Assembly: GCF_900074925.1 (NCBI RefSeq)
Contig: NW_019716264.1
Location: forward strand, 1 to 64,000
Length of the DNA: 64,000 nucleotides
Origin: Ramularia collo-cygni
Lineage: Eukaryota; Ascomycota; Dothideomycetes; Mycosphaerellales; Mycosphaerellaceae
Direction of reading: 5' to 3'
Part shown: piece by piece, positions 12,425 to 23,300 of the stretch
How positions within the stretch are numbered: position 1 is the stretch's first letter
How the letters are laid out: each line of letters opens with the position of its first letter
Made by a program: the position numbers and the translations under genes
The notes under the pieces: generated by a model
Database searches by the model: none
Told to the model about the DNA's origin: nothing
Seen by the model: only the letters and a program-made list of their open reading frames with translations

Positions 12425-12445
12425 AAACATGTATGCGTGCTGTAT

Positions 12446-12471
12446 CTTCTCTCTCTCTCTCTCTCTCTCTC
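12446..12471 (+). repeat. (CT)n microsatellite in the 5' leader
   Basis: About 26 bp of uninterrupted CT repeats between the TATA-like word and the start codon at 12527. Pyrimidine tracts of this kind are common just upstream of fungal start codons. Its length would be expected to vary between strains. Confidence 0.85.
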
Positions 12472-12526
12472 ATCACCTTCTACTACAACACCAAATCACA
12501 CCAAGATCTCCCGATCCACCGACAAA

Positions 12527-13004
12527 ATGCGTTTCACCATCGCCGTTTCCGTCCTTTTCGCTGCCCTGGCTGCAGCAGTACCCGCTGCAGAGCCTGGTAC
12601 TGATGGCATCGCCGTCATCGCCGAACGCCAAGTGTCATCGCGGTGCCCTGTGGCTTCATGCACTCCAGGATGTGTTCCAGAACGTGGGGGGCACCTTGGC
12701 ATGCAATTTGGAGAACGACGGAAGTTGCTCTACGGGCTGCCAGAGGACCGTAAGTACATTCTTTGGGATGGCTTATAAGCAAGCCATGATCCGATTATAT
12801 TGATATGGTATGCTAACGTATTCTCGGGTGTAGAGCAACTGCGGCAACTTGGTAAGACACAAGAACGGCTTGCTCAAGCTTCCGGCCTGTTTAGAGATGC
12901 ATTATGCTAACGTCATTCTGAATGTAGAGAGGATGTCTTTGCAACTGTGTAAGTATATTACATNCGCTGAGTAGCATTGCTTACTAACATGCTCTCAATA
13001 GTAA
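12527..13004 (+). CDS. small secreted cysteine-rich protein, frame interrupted once
   Basis: The start codon opens a clear signal peptide (MRFTIAVSVLFAALAAAVPA). A short acidic stretch and the first cysteines follow (RCPVASC). Near 12663 the cysteine-rich continuation moves to another frame, as if one base were extra. In that frame the stretch up to 12749 carries the pattern CNL, GSC, TGC. Three introns with good donors, tgctaac or ttactaac branch sites and ag acceptors follow: 12750-12833, 12852-12927 and 12949-13001. The tiny exons 12834-12851 and 12928-12948 add more cysteines, and the third intron is followed at once by the stop codon taa. The result resembles an effector-like small secreted protein, but no named family is recognised. 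The break may be a consensus error, since 'n' bases are common here, or true loss of function. Function unknown. Confidence 0.5.
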
Positions 13005-13470
13005 ATTGGACCCCCTTTTCGACGTTTCGGGTGGTGATGTATAAGTGCTATCGTTGTATGGAGTTCTCTTAATTCAAGAGTTTAAGCTCGGCCGGTAGCA
13101 ACTTATGGGAATCGAGTGGAGGAACATGGGCATAGATTTACGCGATGAGCGTTCTCGGATATAATAGTTGTTAATCCTATCCACATCTACTCAACGGAGA
13201 GAGACGTTTTGCCACTATAGGATACAATGACAAACCTCTTCGAGATCGAATCCAACACCGACTCTACGTCCGCGTATTCTGACAGGTATATCCCAATCGT
13301 CCAAAATGTATTCGTATGTGATGTTCTTCTGGTTCGAATTCTCCATCATCTACTCGACTCGCGGGGATGGTTCCAGAAGTTTGACGCGATTTTCGTCCCT
13401 TTTGCCAATGATACCGTAGTCTTCCCGTAATTGACGAGTCAGTTTCAGTAGATAATATTGAGAAGAGCCT
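13005..13470. other. intergenic, nothing convincing
   Basis: Holds short frames on both strands (67 and 73 codons) without recognisable content. The right end runs into the 5S-derived fragment at 13471. Confidence 0.4.
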
Positions 13471-13585
13471 ACTGGGGAATCGCAAATGTTGAATTTACCA
13501 GCATTTTTGTTTCGATGCGATGTGGAGATCGAATAGGAGGCGGGGATCAGTCAAAATTTGCATGTCTTCTCTGGCCTATTGAACC
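13471..13585 (+). pseudogene. 5S rRNA-derived fragments, permuted
   Basis: The word ggggaatcgcaaatgttg (about 13473-13490) matches the 3' end of the 5S pseudogene at 15556-15674 with one mismatch, and is followed likewise by tttttgttt. The word ctctggcctattgaacc (13569-13585) matches the middle of that pseudogene exactly, but here it lies after the 3' end. The two words therefore come from a tandem or rearranged pair of 5S-like sequences. Both share bases that differ from a normal fungal 5S, so they have a common degenerate ancestor. Confidence 0.55.
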
Positions 13586-14048
13586 TGGCCATCTTTCCGG
13601 TCCAGCCCGCCACTGTCACCAGNCTATCTGACCTTGACCAAGTCTTGAGCAACTTCGCTAAAGGCACGTATATCGGAAAGATAATTGTCAATTATCAGGA
13701 GCCTAACCCGCTAATCAAAGTCATACAGGCTCCTCCAGCCGTATCATTTGATCCAAACGCCTGATACATCATTATCGGAGGTCTCGGTGGCCTTGGTCGA
13801 GCAATTTTCCGATGGATGGTAGACCGTGGTGCGCGAGATCTACTGGTCCTTTCTCGTCGCGGCCTCATGACGCCGGTCGCCCACTCACTCACCGGCTCAA
13901 TGGCCGCATGCGGTATTCGCATTTCATCGGTCGTATCCGATGTGGCCTCACGCGAGCGAGTCATCCAAGTCATCAAAGAGGCGTCGGCGGATGAAGTCAT
14001 CAAAGGTCTCATACATGCTGCTTTCACCATTGTCGATTGTTATTTAGA
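13586..14048 (+). pseudogene. type I polyketide synthase remnant (end of ER, start of KR)
   Basis: The first part (VQPATVT, then SNFAKGTYIGKIIVNY) matches the end of the enoyl-reductase domain of highly reducing fungal polyketide synthases. An in-frame TGA at 13762-13764 follows. The frame then continues directly into the ketoreductase nucleotide-binding fold (YIIIGGLGGLGRAIFRWM, then ARDLLVLSRRG) and stays similar as far as AAF at about 14028, after which it leaves the family. A complete enzyme would be over 2000 residues; only about 150 remain. No ketosynthase, acyltransferase or carrier domain is present. It lies between two 5S-derived sequences beside other biosynthetic scraps. Confident as a PKS fragment and as non-functional. 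Confidence 0.8.
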
Positions 14049-14289
14049 AGATAGAATTCAAATAAAGCTAACTTGCAAGACAAAGAACAACATTCTCTGC
14101 TAGGCGTTATAGGTTTGGATATGGAATTGTGGAGTTACGATTGAGATCTTGGGATGACTACAAGATAACATTCAATTCCACCAGCCCTTCATTAAGGGGT
14201 CTCGCCCCAACTCAAGATCAAGCAAGTAAGCACACTCTACCATCCCTCTTCCCTACCTCTCCAAATTCATTCCCACTCTTCCCATCCCC

Positions 14290-14954
14290 TCACTCCGGCT
14301 TATCCCTCCAATCCAACCTCACGCTCAACTTCTTCACTCGCCAAGAGTTCGATCCGGGAGGCGAATCCCCACCACGGATGAACTCAAGCTCATATCTCCC
14401 CTAAAGTGCGAATTGCATCTTGTCAGCTCTACGAGAGAGAGAGAGAGAGAGAGAACCCAGCGGATGTGGAGAAAAAAGGCTTTTTGGCTTACTTACTCCC
14501 TGCCGCATCGCCAGAACAGTCGGAACACCTTCATCGTCTTTCTTATAGAAATGACCATGAGCATATGCAACCGCGGTACATTTCTCCGGCGGGTACGCCG
14601 ATCCAGGGTTCGGGAGGTTGATCAGGAGATTACTATTACAAAAGTCATGAGCTTGAGTGAAGTATTCGAGTAGCGATGCTGTTGGCTGCTGGCTGTTGCT
14701 TACAGAATGACATGCTGCGTGGTATCATAGGGTTCGTGAGTTTTCGCCAAACGCTTGGTCCATTCGAGACTGGGTAGTGTTTCTGATTTTCCGCCTAGTA
14801 GAGGGTCGTAGTCTAGATCTACGTCGGGGGCGTAGACGTCGTTGATCAAGGAGGTGTAGTCTTCTCGGTCAAATCCTAGCAGCATGCGGGTGATGGTATC
14901 TGAAATGTGAGACTTGTCGAGAAGGTATGTTTCGATGTCGTATTTTGATGCCAT
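14290..14954 (-). CDS. SnoaL-like (NTF2-fold) domain protein, three exons
   Basis: Exons are 14954-14704, 14632-14497 and 14400-14290, giving 165 residues. The introns (71 and 96 bp) have gtaagc and gtaagt donors and ag acceptors. Joined across them, the frame gives continuous family-like sequence: an N-terminal helix (MASKYDIETYLLDKSHI), YAPDVDLDYDPLLGG, TQHVIL running on into NLLINLP, then VAYAHGHFYKK, and a C-terminal strand ending in SWRVKKLSVRLDW. This is the pattern of small SnoaL_4 or scytalone-dehydratase-like proteins, often dehydratases or cyclases in polyketide pathways or orphan enzymes. The second intron contains the (CT)n tract seen as (GA)n on the plus strand. The gene appears intact, unlike its neighbours on both sides. 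The substrate cannot be told. Confidence 0.7.
14433..14454. repeat. (GA)n microsatellite within an intron
   Basis: About 22 bp of GA repeats. On the minus strand it is the pyrimidine tract upstream of the second acceptor site of the SnoaL-like gene, although about 30 bp of further intron lie between tract and acceptor. Confidence 0.8.
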
Positions 14955-15198
14955 AGTTAGGTATGGTATGTGTGTCTCTGGATAGGGGGGACTTGTTGTC
15001 GGATAGTGTTAGTGTTTTGCAAATGTTTTTTATGGAGAGGAGCCATATCTTCGCGAATGATATGTTATCTGATGACGTCGGAGTGGTTCAGGGCTGCGAA
15101 AAGTGNTGGTACTGCCTCCTGGCTAGAACAACAGACGAGACAAGTTCGGCCGAGCTCGCGAGACGGAAACATGGTTCTATCGGCGATATTTCTTCGCG

Positions 15199-15546
15199 GG
15201 GGAAAATTTGGAGCAGCTGTTTGAAGAGTTGAACAGATTGCATCGAAGTGGAACAGTGGGACCTCAATTGGCAGCGGCCATGCTGGTCATGACAACGCAA
15301 CCGAATGTCAATACAACACAGGTCAGCATACGAAGAGACACTTGTGGTTCCCTGCGGCCGACTTGGTCTCCGCAGGCCATTCTCTCCTGTACGTTCCTCT
15401 ACGCTGGCAGTAACGAAGGTGCCGCGCCTCTGCTTAAACCTTTTGACTCCATTAGGCCCCTTTCCAAAGTCGAAGGCGATGTGACTTACCCCGATGTCTC
15501 AATCCTGGGCGCTCAAATCTATAGAATAGTTAATGCCATAAAATAG
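15199..15546 (+). pseudogene. FAD-linked oxidoreductase (BBE type) C-terminal remnant
   Basis: The frame from about 15208 reads EQLFEELNRLHRSGT, then AAAMLVMTTQPN, and ends with GAAPLLKPFDSIRPL and EGDVTYPDV. This resembles the substrate-binding region of secreted FAD-binding PCMH/berberine-bridge-like oxidases, which often sit in fungal metabolite clusters. The flavin-binding N-terminal part (about 300 residues) is missing. The upstream sequence changes frame and is not recognisable. The family similarity stops around 15510, just before the 5S pseudogene at 15556. The fragment of about 110 residues is too short to work. Confidence 0.65.
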
Positions 15547-15555
15547 AGTTTAGGC

Positions 15556-15674
15556 ACATTCGACCACAGATGCATGAAAGCAAGCCATCCCGTCCGCTCT
15601 GGCCTATTGAACCATGTAATCNTTTGATCAGTACTCAGGTGGGTGACCACTGGGGAATCCCAAATGTTGAATGT
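15556..15674 (+). pseudogene. 5S rRNA pseudogene
   Basis: This stretch of 119 bp, the normal 5S length, follows the fungal 5S pattern. It begins acattcgacc, has atcccgtccgctct in the first third, then agtactcaggtgggtgac and a 3' end of ggggaatcccaaatgttg. A T-rich stretch (ctttttgtttt, about 15680-15692) follows as a Pol III terminator would. The normal 3' strand gggtgttgtatgt is altered to aaatgttgaatgt, so the closing helix with the 5' end is damaged, and the middle is degenerate and contains an 'n'. I read it as a dead copy. Dispersed single 5S genes are usual in filamentous ascomycetes. Confidence 0.75.
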
Positions 15675-16046
15675 AGAGTATCTTTTTGTTTTGTCCTCCC
15701 GGCGGAGGGAATACGAAACTGAGTAAGATTTTTGCCAAAACAGTGCCAGAATAGGAGACTTTGGTCCATGGTCAAATAATGCCGCGGCTATTGGAGGCGC
15801 ATTCAAGACACCTAAAGCAGACCAGCATTAAGATGATTTTGAATGGCGTGCATTTTAGTGTTCATTCAGCCAGGGTCTGGATCTAGGGCCCAGGTAGTAC
15901 TATAAGCCTCTCTCACGACCGAACACCATCGACCGACTTGCATCTCCCCTAGGCTAACTTCGCAGATAGTGGCTTAGATTGACTGTGACTTTCCGACCTG
16001 TAGGCTCGCATGTCAGCGCTTTTCGATGGGAACGTCTACGATTCAC
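15675..16046. other. intergenic, 3' flank of the hydrolase gene
   Basis: About 370 bp with no recognisable gene beyond the T-rich tail of the 5S pseudogene. Confidence 0.45.
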
Positions 16047-17216
16047 TCACAATCTTCGTGCAAATGCCAGGATGTTGGAAATGGTAGTGAAATGTAGCTC
16101 GGGCAGTGCTTGGCGAAAGATCAAACTGGAAGCATGGAGAACTCCAAGGTTCACACTGCTCGTCACACTGACGCCAGCCTCGACAAGCTTCTTCCCAAAC
16201 GCGATGCCTTCATCTCGTAGAGGGTCAAGTTCATCCATGGCCAGTATGAACGGTGGAAGATCTTTGAGATCCTCAATAGATGCGTGGTAGGGCCAGGCCA
16301 ATGGATTGGTCTTGTCCGCCAGATTTGGAGTGTAATAGTGACCCATACAGGCCATCGATGAAGTGTGAAGGAAGTAGCCATCGTTCTCTATCGTAGATGG
16401 CAATTCTTTCATCCGTCGCTCTTGACTCCACTCCCACCCACATGATACGTACGGCACGCACGCATAGACGCCATCGATCGAAGAAATCCAGCCTTCCCGT
16501 TTGGCTTTGATGGCGGTGGCAATAGACAAGTTAGCTCCACCGCTCTCACCCTGGACTACGATCGTGTTGATGTTCATTTCGCTCTTGTGGGCAGCAATAT
16601 ATTGCAGGCCGGAAGCACAATCGCTCAGGCCAGCTGGGAATGGATGATGCGTTCCACCACCTTTGCCGTCAGGAATGAATGCGTTTCGGAAATCGATGGC
16701 AATAGTCACTGCTCCAGCCAAAGCTATATCGTTGCACCAGTTTACATGGATTTTGTTCAGCGTTGTGTTGGTGACCATGCCGCCTCCGCTACATTTCTAA
16801 TCAGCAGAGCTTTAGTTGTTGTTGTGAAACAATATGACATACTGAATGTACACAACACAGGGGAGCATTTTATTCGCACTGTCGGCCCTTCGAAACACAT
16901 GGAGCTTGATGTCATTGTCGTCAACTCCTTTGATGGTAATATCCTTCCTAGTAACTTTCGGCCTGTTCTCATCGCCAGGCAATTCGCTCGGCAAAGATTC
17001 ATTCATTTGAGCACCCATTCTGTCCGCTTTACTGATCATCTTTTGAACCAGCTCCATGCCTGAGGCTGGAGAGATTCGGCTAGGCGGAATGTTTTGGTCC
17101 ATGTTTGTGGCTTTGAGGAACTTTCCAAGCCGAGCATCCAGGCGTGGGTCTGTGGCAGGCGACATGTTTGGGTCGCCAATACGGCCTGGAGGCTGGTATG
17201 TTGAAGCCATTTCCAA
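16047..17216 (-). CDS. alpha/beta hydrolase, hormone-sensitive-lipase family
   Basis: Exons are 17216-16843 and 16788-16047, giving 371 residues if the first ATG is used; an ATG two codons later is equally possible. The 54-bp intron (donor gtatgt, acceptor atgtag) falls exactly in the oxyanion-hole motif: splicing restores HGGGM. The nucleophile elbow is GESGG. The acid is probably the aspartate in MDELDPLRDEG, and the histidine lies in VLHASS near the C-terminus. These are the hallmarks of HSL-type esterases and lipases acting on short acyl esters. The N-terminal 100 residues form the usual lid region. No signal peptide is visible, so it is probably cytosolic. It faces the MFS transporter gene head to head across 770 bp. 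Confidence 0.88.
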
Positions 17217-17986
17217 TCAAAATGATTCGCTATGGTCGTGTGTATTGTTTGAGAGAGAGTAAAGTGAAGGACATGAAGTGAAGGAGTGTTTCGGGCCCAA
17301 CCGAGCCGAGGCCAGGATGGTCAAGGTTGCCGAAAAATGTCACTTTCCATCTTCCTCATCATCACCTAACATCCATCATCGTATGTCCAATTATCATCGA
17401 GGAGTGTGGTTCAGATTAGCACAGCAGTAAGCTCCATGACGGTATGGCATGGNCAAGCGTGGTGGTCCATTCAAATATCTCCTACTGGCTTTTCCACAGT
17501 CTCTGCTTGGCAGAAGTTTTTTACCGCAGTCTATTTAGAAGTTTATTGATGCAGGAACAGGAAATCTAAGAAATAAGCATTGTCCGCCTCATCTCAAAAT
17601 GCCGCCATATCAAGACCACTTTGAAGAGCTACTCATCAACATCTCCTTTCATTATGCTATAACTTAGCAGACAGTGGATATTGATCATCCGCCTAAAGTC
17701 GACTTCGGCCAGCTTCGGCCTACGATAACCAGCGGCAAAACCAGCCACAGCAGACGCTACGCCTTACGCCCTACGCCCTACCTCCTAAGCGCCTTTCGTT
17801 GGCCTTTGACAAAGATGGAGAAAGTGCACATTACAGATCTCCGACAACGGAGCAGCAGCCAAGTCGCTATCAGTGCCGATGGTCCGTTGTGGTGGTACCC
17901 GCGTTAAAGCCCTGACCCACACTTGAGATACTTGAAGTTTTGAATGGCTTTGTAAAATCCGGCGAACCAAGTTTGCCACCGTTACT
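17217..17986. other. divergent promoter region, hydrolase and MFS genes
   Basis: 770 bp between two divergent start codons. It contains a short run of ccctacg-like words at about 17755-17782 and one 'n'. No gene is seen. Confidence 0.5.
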
Positions 17987-19940
17987 ATGAGCGCTCATCA
18001 TACGGAACCTCACGAGGATGCCGAAAAACTATCGATCCATATGATACGCAGTGTTGGCAGCGGTAGGTCTAGCCACGAATTTCGNGAAGACCGGGACGCT
18101 GTTGGACATGCTTCGTCTCAGGGCGACGATGAAAGCATATCAAGACCATCAACAGATCTCAAGAGAACTGCCAGCAATGTCCTTAGCAAGGTTGCTTCGC
18201 GGCTGACAACTCGATCTATACCTGAGCCACCTCCGCCTCCAGATGGCGGACTGCATGCTTGGACTCAGGTTGCGTGTGGCTGGATAGTGATTTTGTGTAC
18301 CTGGGGAGCTGTCAACAGCTTCGGGGTTTTCCAGACGTATGTGCTTGCTGGAATTTGCCTTCAGAACAGCTTTTCCTCAGACCATCAAACTAATGACAAA
18401 ACGCTAGCTACTACACCGTCAGTTTGAAGTTGGACCCTTCTACTGTATCATGGATTGGATCCGTTCAGAACTTCCTCACGTTCTTCATTGGTGCTCTTAG
18501 TGGCCGCTTGCTCGATGCTGGATACTTCACCCCTTGTTTTCTGGTAGGATCGATCATCCAGGTTGTTGGCATTTTCTGTATGAGTCTATCTACCAAGTAC
18601 TGGCAACTCATGCTCTCTCAGGGCGTCATGTCTGGAATAGGTGGTATGTTGGTCGAGTATGTCTGCCAGTAACTAGCTTATACTCTCTCACAGGCGGCAT
18701 CATATTTACCCCAGCCATGGGATTAGTGGGGTCTTATTTTTCGAAAAAGAGAGCCCTGGCCATTGGTCTGGCAACGACCGGAAACAGCGTTGGGGTGAGT
18801 TCGATGGTGCAACAGCATCTCACTACGCCGGGAATCCTCTCGTACAACACTCCCTTTGCTGTATCGTTTCGCTATTGCTCGAAAGGCCGCTTGCATTCAA
18901 TAAGAGACCAGCATCGCTTAGAGAAGCGTGCGGAAGTGGTCCAATACAGTAAAAAGCCGCCAAGCCATCACCTACCTACCTGCAATGTCCCTTTCGGACC
19001 ATACTCCACCTCGCAGACACTTACTGACCTATGGAACCTTGTGTACAGGGTATGGTCTATCCCGTCATGGTCCAGCAGCTCCTCCCAAAGATCGGCTTCG
19101 CCTGGACAGCACGATGTCTAGGGTTTTTCAACCTGGCCATGCTCTGCATAGCCATCGCCTTCATGCGTCCCAGACTACCTCCACGGAAATCAGGGCCATA
19201 TGTAGATTTGAGTGCCTTCAAAGAGCCCACGTACGCTTTCCTCATTGCTGGGCTCTTCTTTGCTTTTTGGGCAGTCTACTGGACCTACTATTATGTATGT
19301 TTTTGGTCAAGCTTCAAGATCAGTACGTTAATGCTGACAATATTCAAACGCAATAGCTCTCCCCATATGGTGTTGATGTTATCGGAATGCCATTTTCGGC
19401 TGCGGCAACAATCACTATTGTTCTGAATGGTGCGGGTCTACCTTTCCGGATTCTCCCGCCATTACTTGCGGATAGATACGGACCATTGAACGTAATGGCA
19501 CCGGTAAGAAATCACACACGAAACTCACCTTGCGAAAAAGAAAATCCCGAAACTAACCAAACTGCATCTTGCTTGCTGCGTAGGTCATGTTCCTCCTAAC
19601 AGTAGTGGCTTTTTGCTTTCTACCAGTCAAAACTCCAGCGGGACTGTACACTTACGCGGTTGTCTACGGCTGTGCTAGCTCGGCTTTTCAATGTATCGTG
19701 CCCTCGACTGTGGCTTCCATCACAACAGATATGACCAAATTCGGCACTCGTCTTGGCATGGCGTTTGGGACATTATCGTTTGCTGCTCTAACTGGTCCAC
19801 CCATTGGTGGTGCCTTGCAGATTCAGGGAGGTTATGTTGGGGCGATTCTGTGGGCTGCTGCATCGACGATGATTTGCGCTGGGCTGGTTTTGGCCTCTAG
19901 AATCACTAGAATGGGCTGGCATTTCCGCTCGAAGACTTGA
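17987..19940 (+). CDS. MFS transporter, monocarboxylate transporter (MCT) type
   Basis: Six exons give 478 residues: 17987-18336, 18408-18643, 18694-18794, 19049-19294, 19357-19503 and 19584-19940. All introns have GT-AG borders and preserve frame. A hydrophilic N-terminus of about 85 residues is followed by DGGLHAWTQVACGW, the conserved entry to the first helix of MCT-family carriers, and then about twelve membrane segments (for example VGSIIQVVGIFCMSL and ILWAAASTMICAGLVLA). Related proteins carry monocarboxylates, riboflavin or unknown metabolites across the plasma membrane. The third intron is 254 bp, much longer than the others (50-71 bp). The gene is flanked by an esterase and an NRPS-like reductase, so a role in exporting or taking up their product is possible but unproven. 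Confidence 0.88.
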
Positions 19941-20303
19941 TAGCACACTTTCAATCTGAAGTCTCTCTTTGAAGACACGCCTAGTGCTTGGTAATTTCAC
20001 TTACAATTGTTGGCGTCGCGACAGTATCATCCTACGCATGCGACTTGGACCTCAGTGCGTTCTGATAGGTCGCAAAAGTGTTGGCATATCCTATATATTC
20101 AATCATCCGTCTAGTTGATGATCAAGAAACTATGTACGTCGAAAAACGAATCCTTGCAGCATTTGTGTCTCCAGACTCCGGCTGGTCAGCAATCCGTGCT
20201 CTTGATCACAAATCGCTCAACCTCCATTGCGACAACGCAGCATCTAACAACACGCCTTCGCCTAATAGGTGATACCCATCTCCATTTCCACATACCAATA
20301 ACT
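19941..20303. other. convergent intergenic region
   Basis: 363 bp between the stop codons of the MFS and reductase genes. No further feature is seen. Confidence 0.5.
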
Positions 20304-23300
20304 CTAGATAGGTTCGTCCCTCGGCTCGATCATAATCTCGTTGACCGCGACATGCTCAGGCTGTTTCAGAGCATACACGATCGATGCAGCGACATCACTA
20401 GGCTCCAGAATCTTCGCTCCCGAAGGCTTTCCATAGGCCTCAATCGCCTCCGCATCAGTAGACATGCCCAGCAGATCCGTCTCCGTGTTTCCCGGCTGGA
20501 CACTGGTCACTCGAAGACCCTTTCCGGCCGTCTCGACCCGCAGTGCCTGGAGCGTGGCTTCGACGAAGAACTTGCTGGCCGAGTAAACACCCAGACCTGG
20601 GAAAACTTTCCGCCCAGCATCGCTGGAGATTGCTACAATGTGCCCACTACCTCGCTGAATCATAGGAGGCACGATGTTGGAAAGACAGTGCAAAAGGCCT
20701 TTGCAATTGACATCGACTGTGCGGTTCCATTCCTCAGTCTGTGCGTTGGCCATCATCGTAAAGTACATGACTCCAGCGCAAGACACAAGAATGTCGATGG
20801 GTCCGAGTTCGGACTCAGTCTCGCGGAACAGAGCATCAACGGCCTTCTTATCTATGACATCGGTCGCTTTGGTCAATACCTTGCCATCACGGACGGCCAG
20901 ACGAAGCTTCAGATCTTCGAGGACCTTGGCTCTCCTAGCGGCAAGGACAAGATGACAGCCCTCTTTGGCCAGCGCTGCTGCGACTGCTGCACCTATGCCA
21001 CTTGAAGCGCCTGTGATCACAGCGACCTTGCCGGCAAGCATGCTCTTGCGAACCGCGCGGGAAGAGCCGCCGAGCGCGAAGTGCTGAGTTGGTGGGGTTT
21101 TGAGCCATCCTCGTGCAAACCAATGCCGTGTGTAGGTCTCTAGCAGGCGACAATCGACTTTTGGTCTCTCCACAATGGCGCGGAATGGTCGAGTTTGTGC
21201 GTTATTCAAAACGACAATGTCCCGGAGAAAGTCGACACTGGGCATTCCGCTGCGAAGGATATCGACACAGAAGGCTCCCTCGCCACCTCGAGCGGAACCT
21301 CTCTTCTCAGTCCATAGAGCTACCCAGTCTTCAAAGGGCAACGGCTGAGTGGCATAACCCAACTCGGCGAAATGATCAAATACTGTCTTCGCATCAACGG
21401 GGCTTGGATCGCCGAGATGGAAGACGAGCTGCTTAGCATGAGCTTGGTTTCCAAGATGAACAATCGCCTTTGCCACGAAGTCCACTGGAGTCATCTCCGC
21501 ACGCCAGCCTTCTACGTCTGGGTAGTATCCGAGATGTATCGATTCAACAAATAGCGCCGTCAGCAGATCCCATGCGTTCGCTGCTCCTGTCGCACTGTGG
21601 CCAGAGATCGTCCCGGCCCGCAGGATACGAACCGGTAGGCCACGGCGTCCTGATTCCAACACCAGCTGCTCGGCAGCCCATTTGCTCTGGCCGTAGCCAT
21701 CGGGGATCTTCTCTGGAACTGCATCGACGTATAGCATCGAGTCTTCCGGCCAGCCATGGCCTGATTGCGAGGCCGGTAGGACGCCGTTAGTCGACACGTA
21801 CTGGACTGTTGCACCACCGATGCAGGCCAACCGTAGAATCTCTCTTGTACCTTCCACGTTTGCGTTTCGAAGAGCCGCGTAGGGGTACACAAGATTCACA
21901 GATGCAGCAGCGTGTACAATGACTTCAACGCGGCTAGCAAGGTCGTCAAAAACATCCTGCGGAAGACCCAACCGCTTTCGCTCGAGGTTTGCAGGTAGAA
22001 CTTCAACACGTTCCATGATGGAGTCTTGCCAAATGCCGAACCCGATCAAGTTCTTCCGCATGGCTGCGGTGGCTCGAGGCTTATCTTCGTCCGAGGGCTG
22101 GGGAGACCTGACAATGCACACGACTCGAGCGGAGGTGTTCTGCATCAAGTCACTGAGAAGGAATGCTCCTAAGAAGCCTGTGANACCGGTAAGAAGTACC
22201 GTCTTGGCGTCTTTCAGTGTCTTGAATTTCGATCCCTCCTTGGGCTCAAAGTCAAGTCTGGTGTCTCGTCGCAGAGCTGCGGGTAGATCGGCCTGCACGG
22301 CGGCAATTTGTCCATCCCGGACCTCACGGACAGTGTGAAGATGACTCTCGAGGGTCGCCGGGGAAGCCAGGCGTCCAGCTGGAATACGGAAGCCGAATGC
22401 CCGCGACAGCTTGCCTGCAAGTTCTGCCAAAGAAAGTGAATGTCCTCCAAGATCGAAAAAGTTGGTGTCCTTCTTCAGCGCACTCTTCGGTGCTCCCAGT
22501 ACTTCGCTCCATACTTCAGCGACGGCATCGATCCCGATGGGATCCTTGACCACTTCGGGAAGTACGTTCTTTGCAGTAGGTGGAGCAGGAAGTGCTTTGA
22601 AATCGGCCTTGCCAGAAACTGGATGAGTTGGTATAGATTCAAGCTCTATCCATATTGTGGGAAGCATGTATTGAGCCAAGTAGGCTGAGATGCTCTTCCT
22701 TGCCGATGGGCTGTGACCCAGCTCGTCCACCTCCACGGCGGGTCGATCAGAAGAGACATCTGTGTCTCGTACGAAGTACGCAACCAGCTGTCGGTCGAGC
22801 CCGTCTCCGTGCGCAGCCACCACGCAGTTCTTGACAGCCAAATGGTCGTGAATAGTACCTTCCACCTTCCCTGGTACCACGGAGTAACCGCGCAGCTTGA
22901 TCAGGCCAGTAAGACGACCGCTGATTTCCAAGAGGCCAGAAGGTAGCAGCACGGCGAGATCACCGGTTTTGTACATACGAGCGCCCTCAANCGAGCTGAA
23001 AGGGTCCGATACAAATGCTTCCGCCGTCGTCTCAGGCCGGTTGAGATAGCCGCGGGCGAGAAGAGCGCCACCCACAAACAGCTCTCCTGTGGTTCCACGC
23101 TCAACCTCCTTACCATTCTCATCCAGAACGTGTATATTCTCTGGCTCCAGCGGTTGGCCAACCGGACAGTTCACCGCCTGACTGACGGTGCTATCCTCGA
23201 GCATCTGACCAATGTCTCCACATGCGATCTCGTGGGTCTCACAGGCGCTGTAGCAATTGAGAAGGCGGACTTGGGGCAGAGCCTTCAACGCCCAGCGGGC

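Noticed and set aside
14345..14385. ttcgatccgggaggcgaatc resembling a tRNA T-arm
   Set aside because: No acceptor stem or anticodon arm can be placed, and the stretch is the third exon of the SnoaL-like gene on the other strand.
17755..17782. ccctacg-like run taken as telomeric
   Set aside because: The unit is seven bases and imperfect, unlike the TTAGGG complement, and short enough to arise by chance.
20115..21005. 296-codon plus-strand frame
   Set aside because: Antisense to the SDR domain of the A-T-R-SDR enzyme; no family content.
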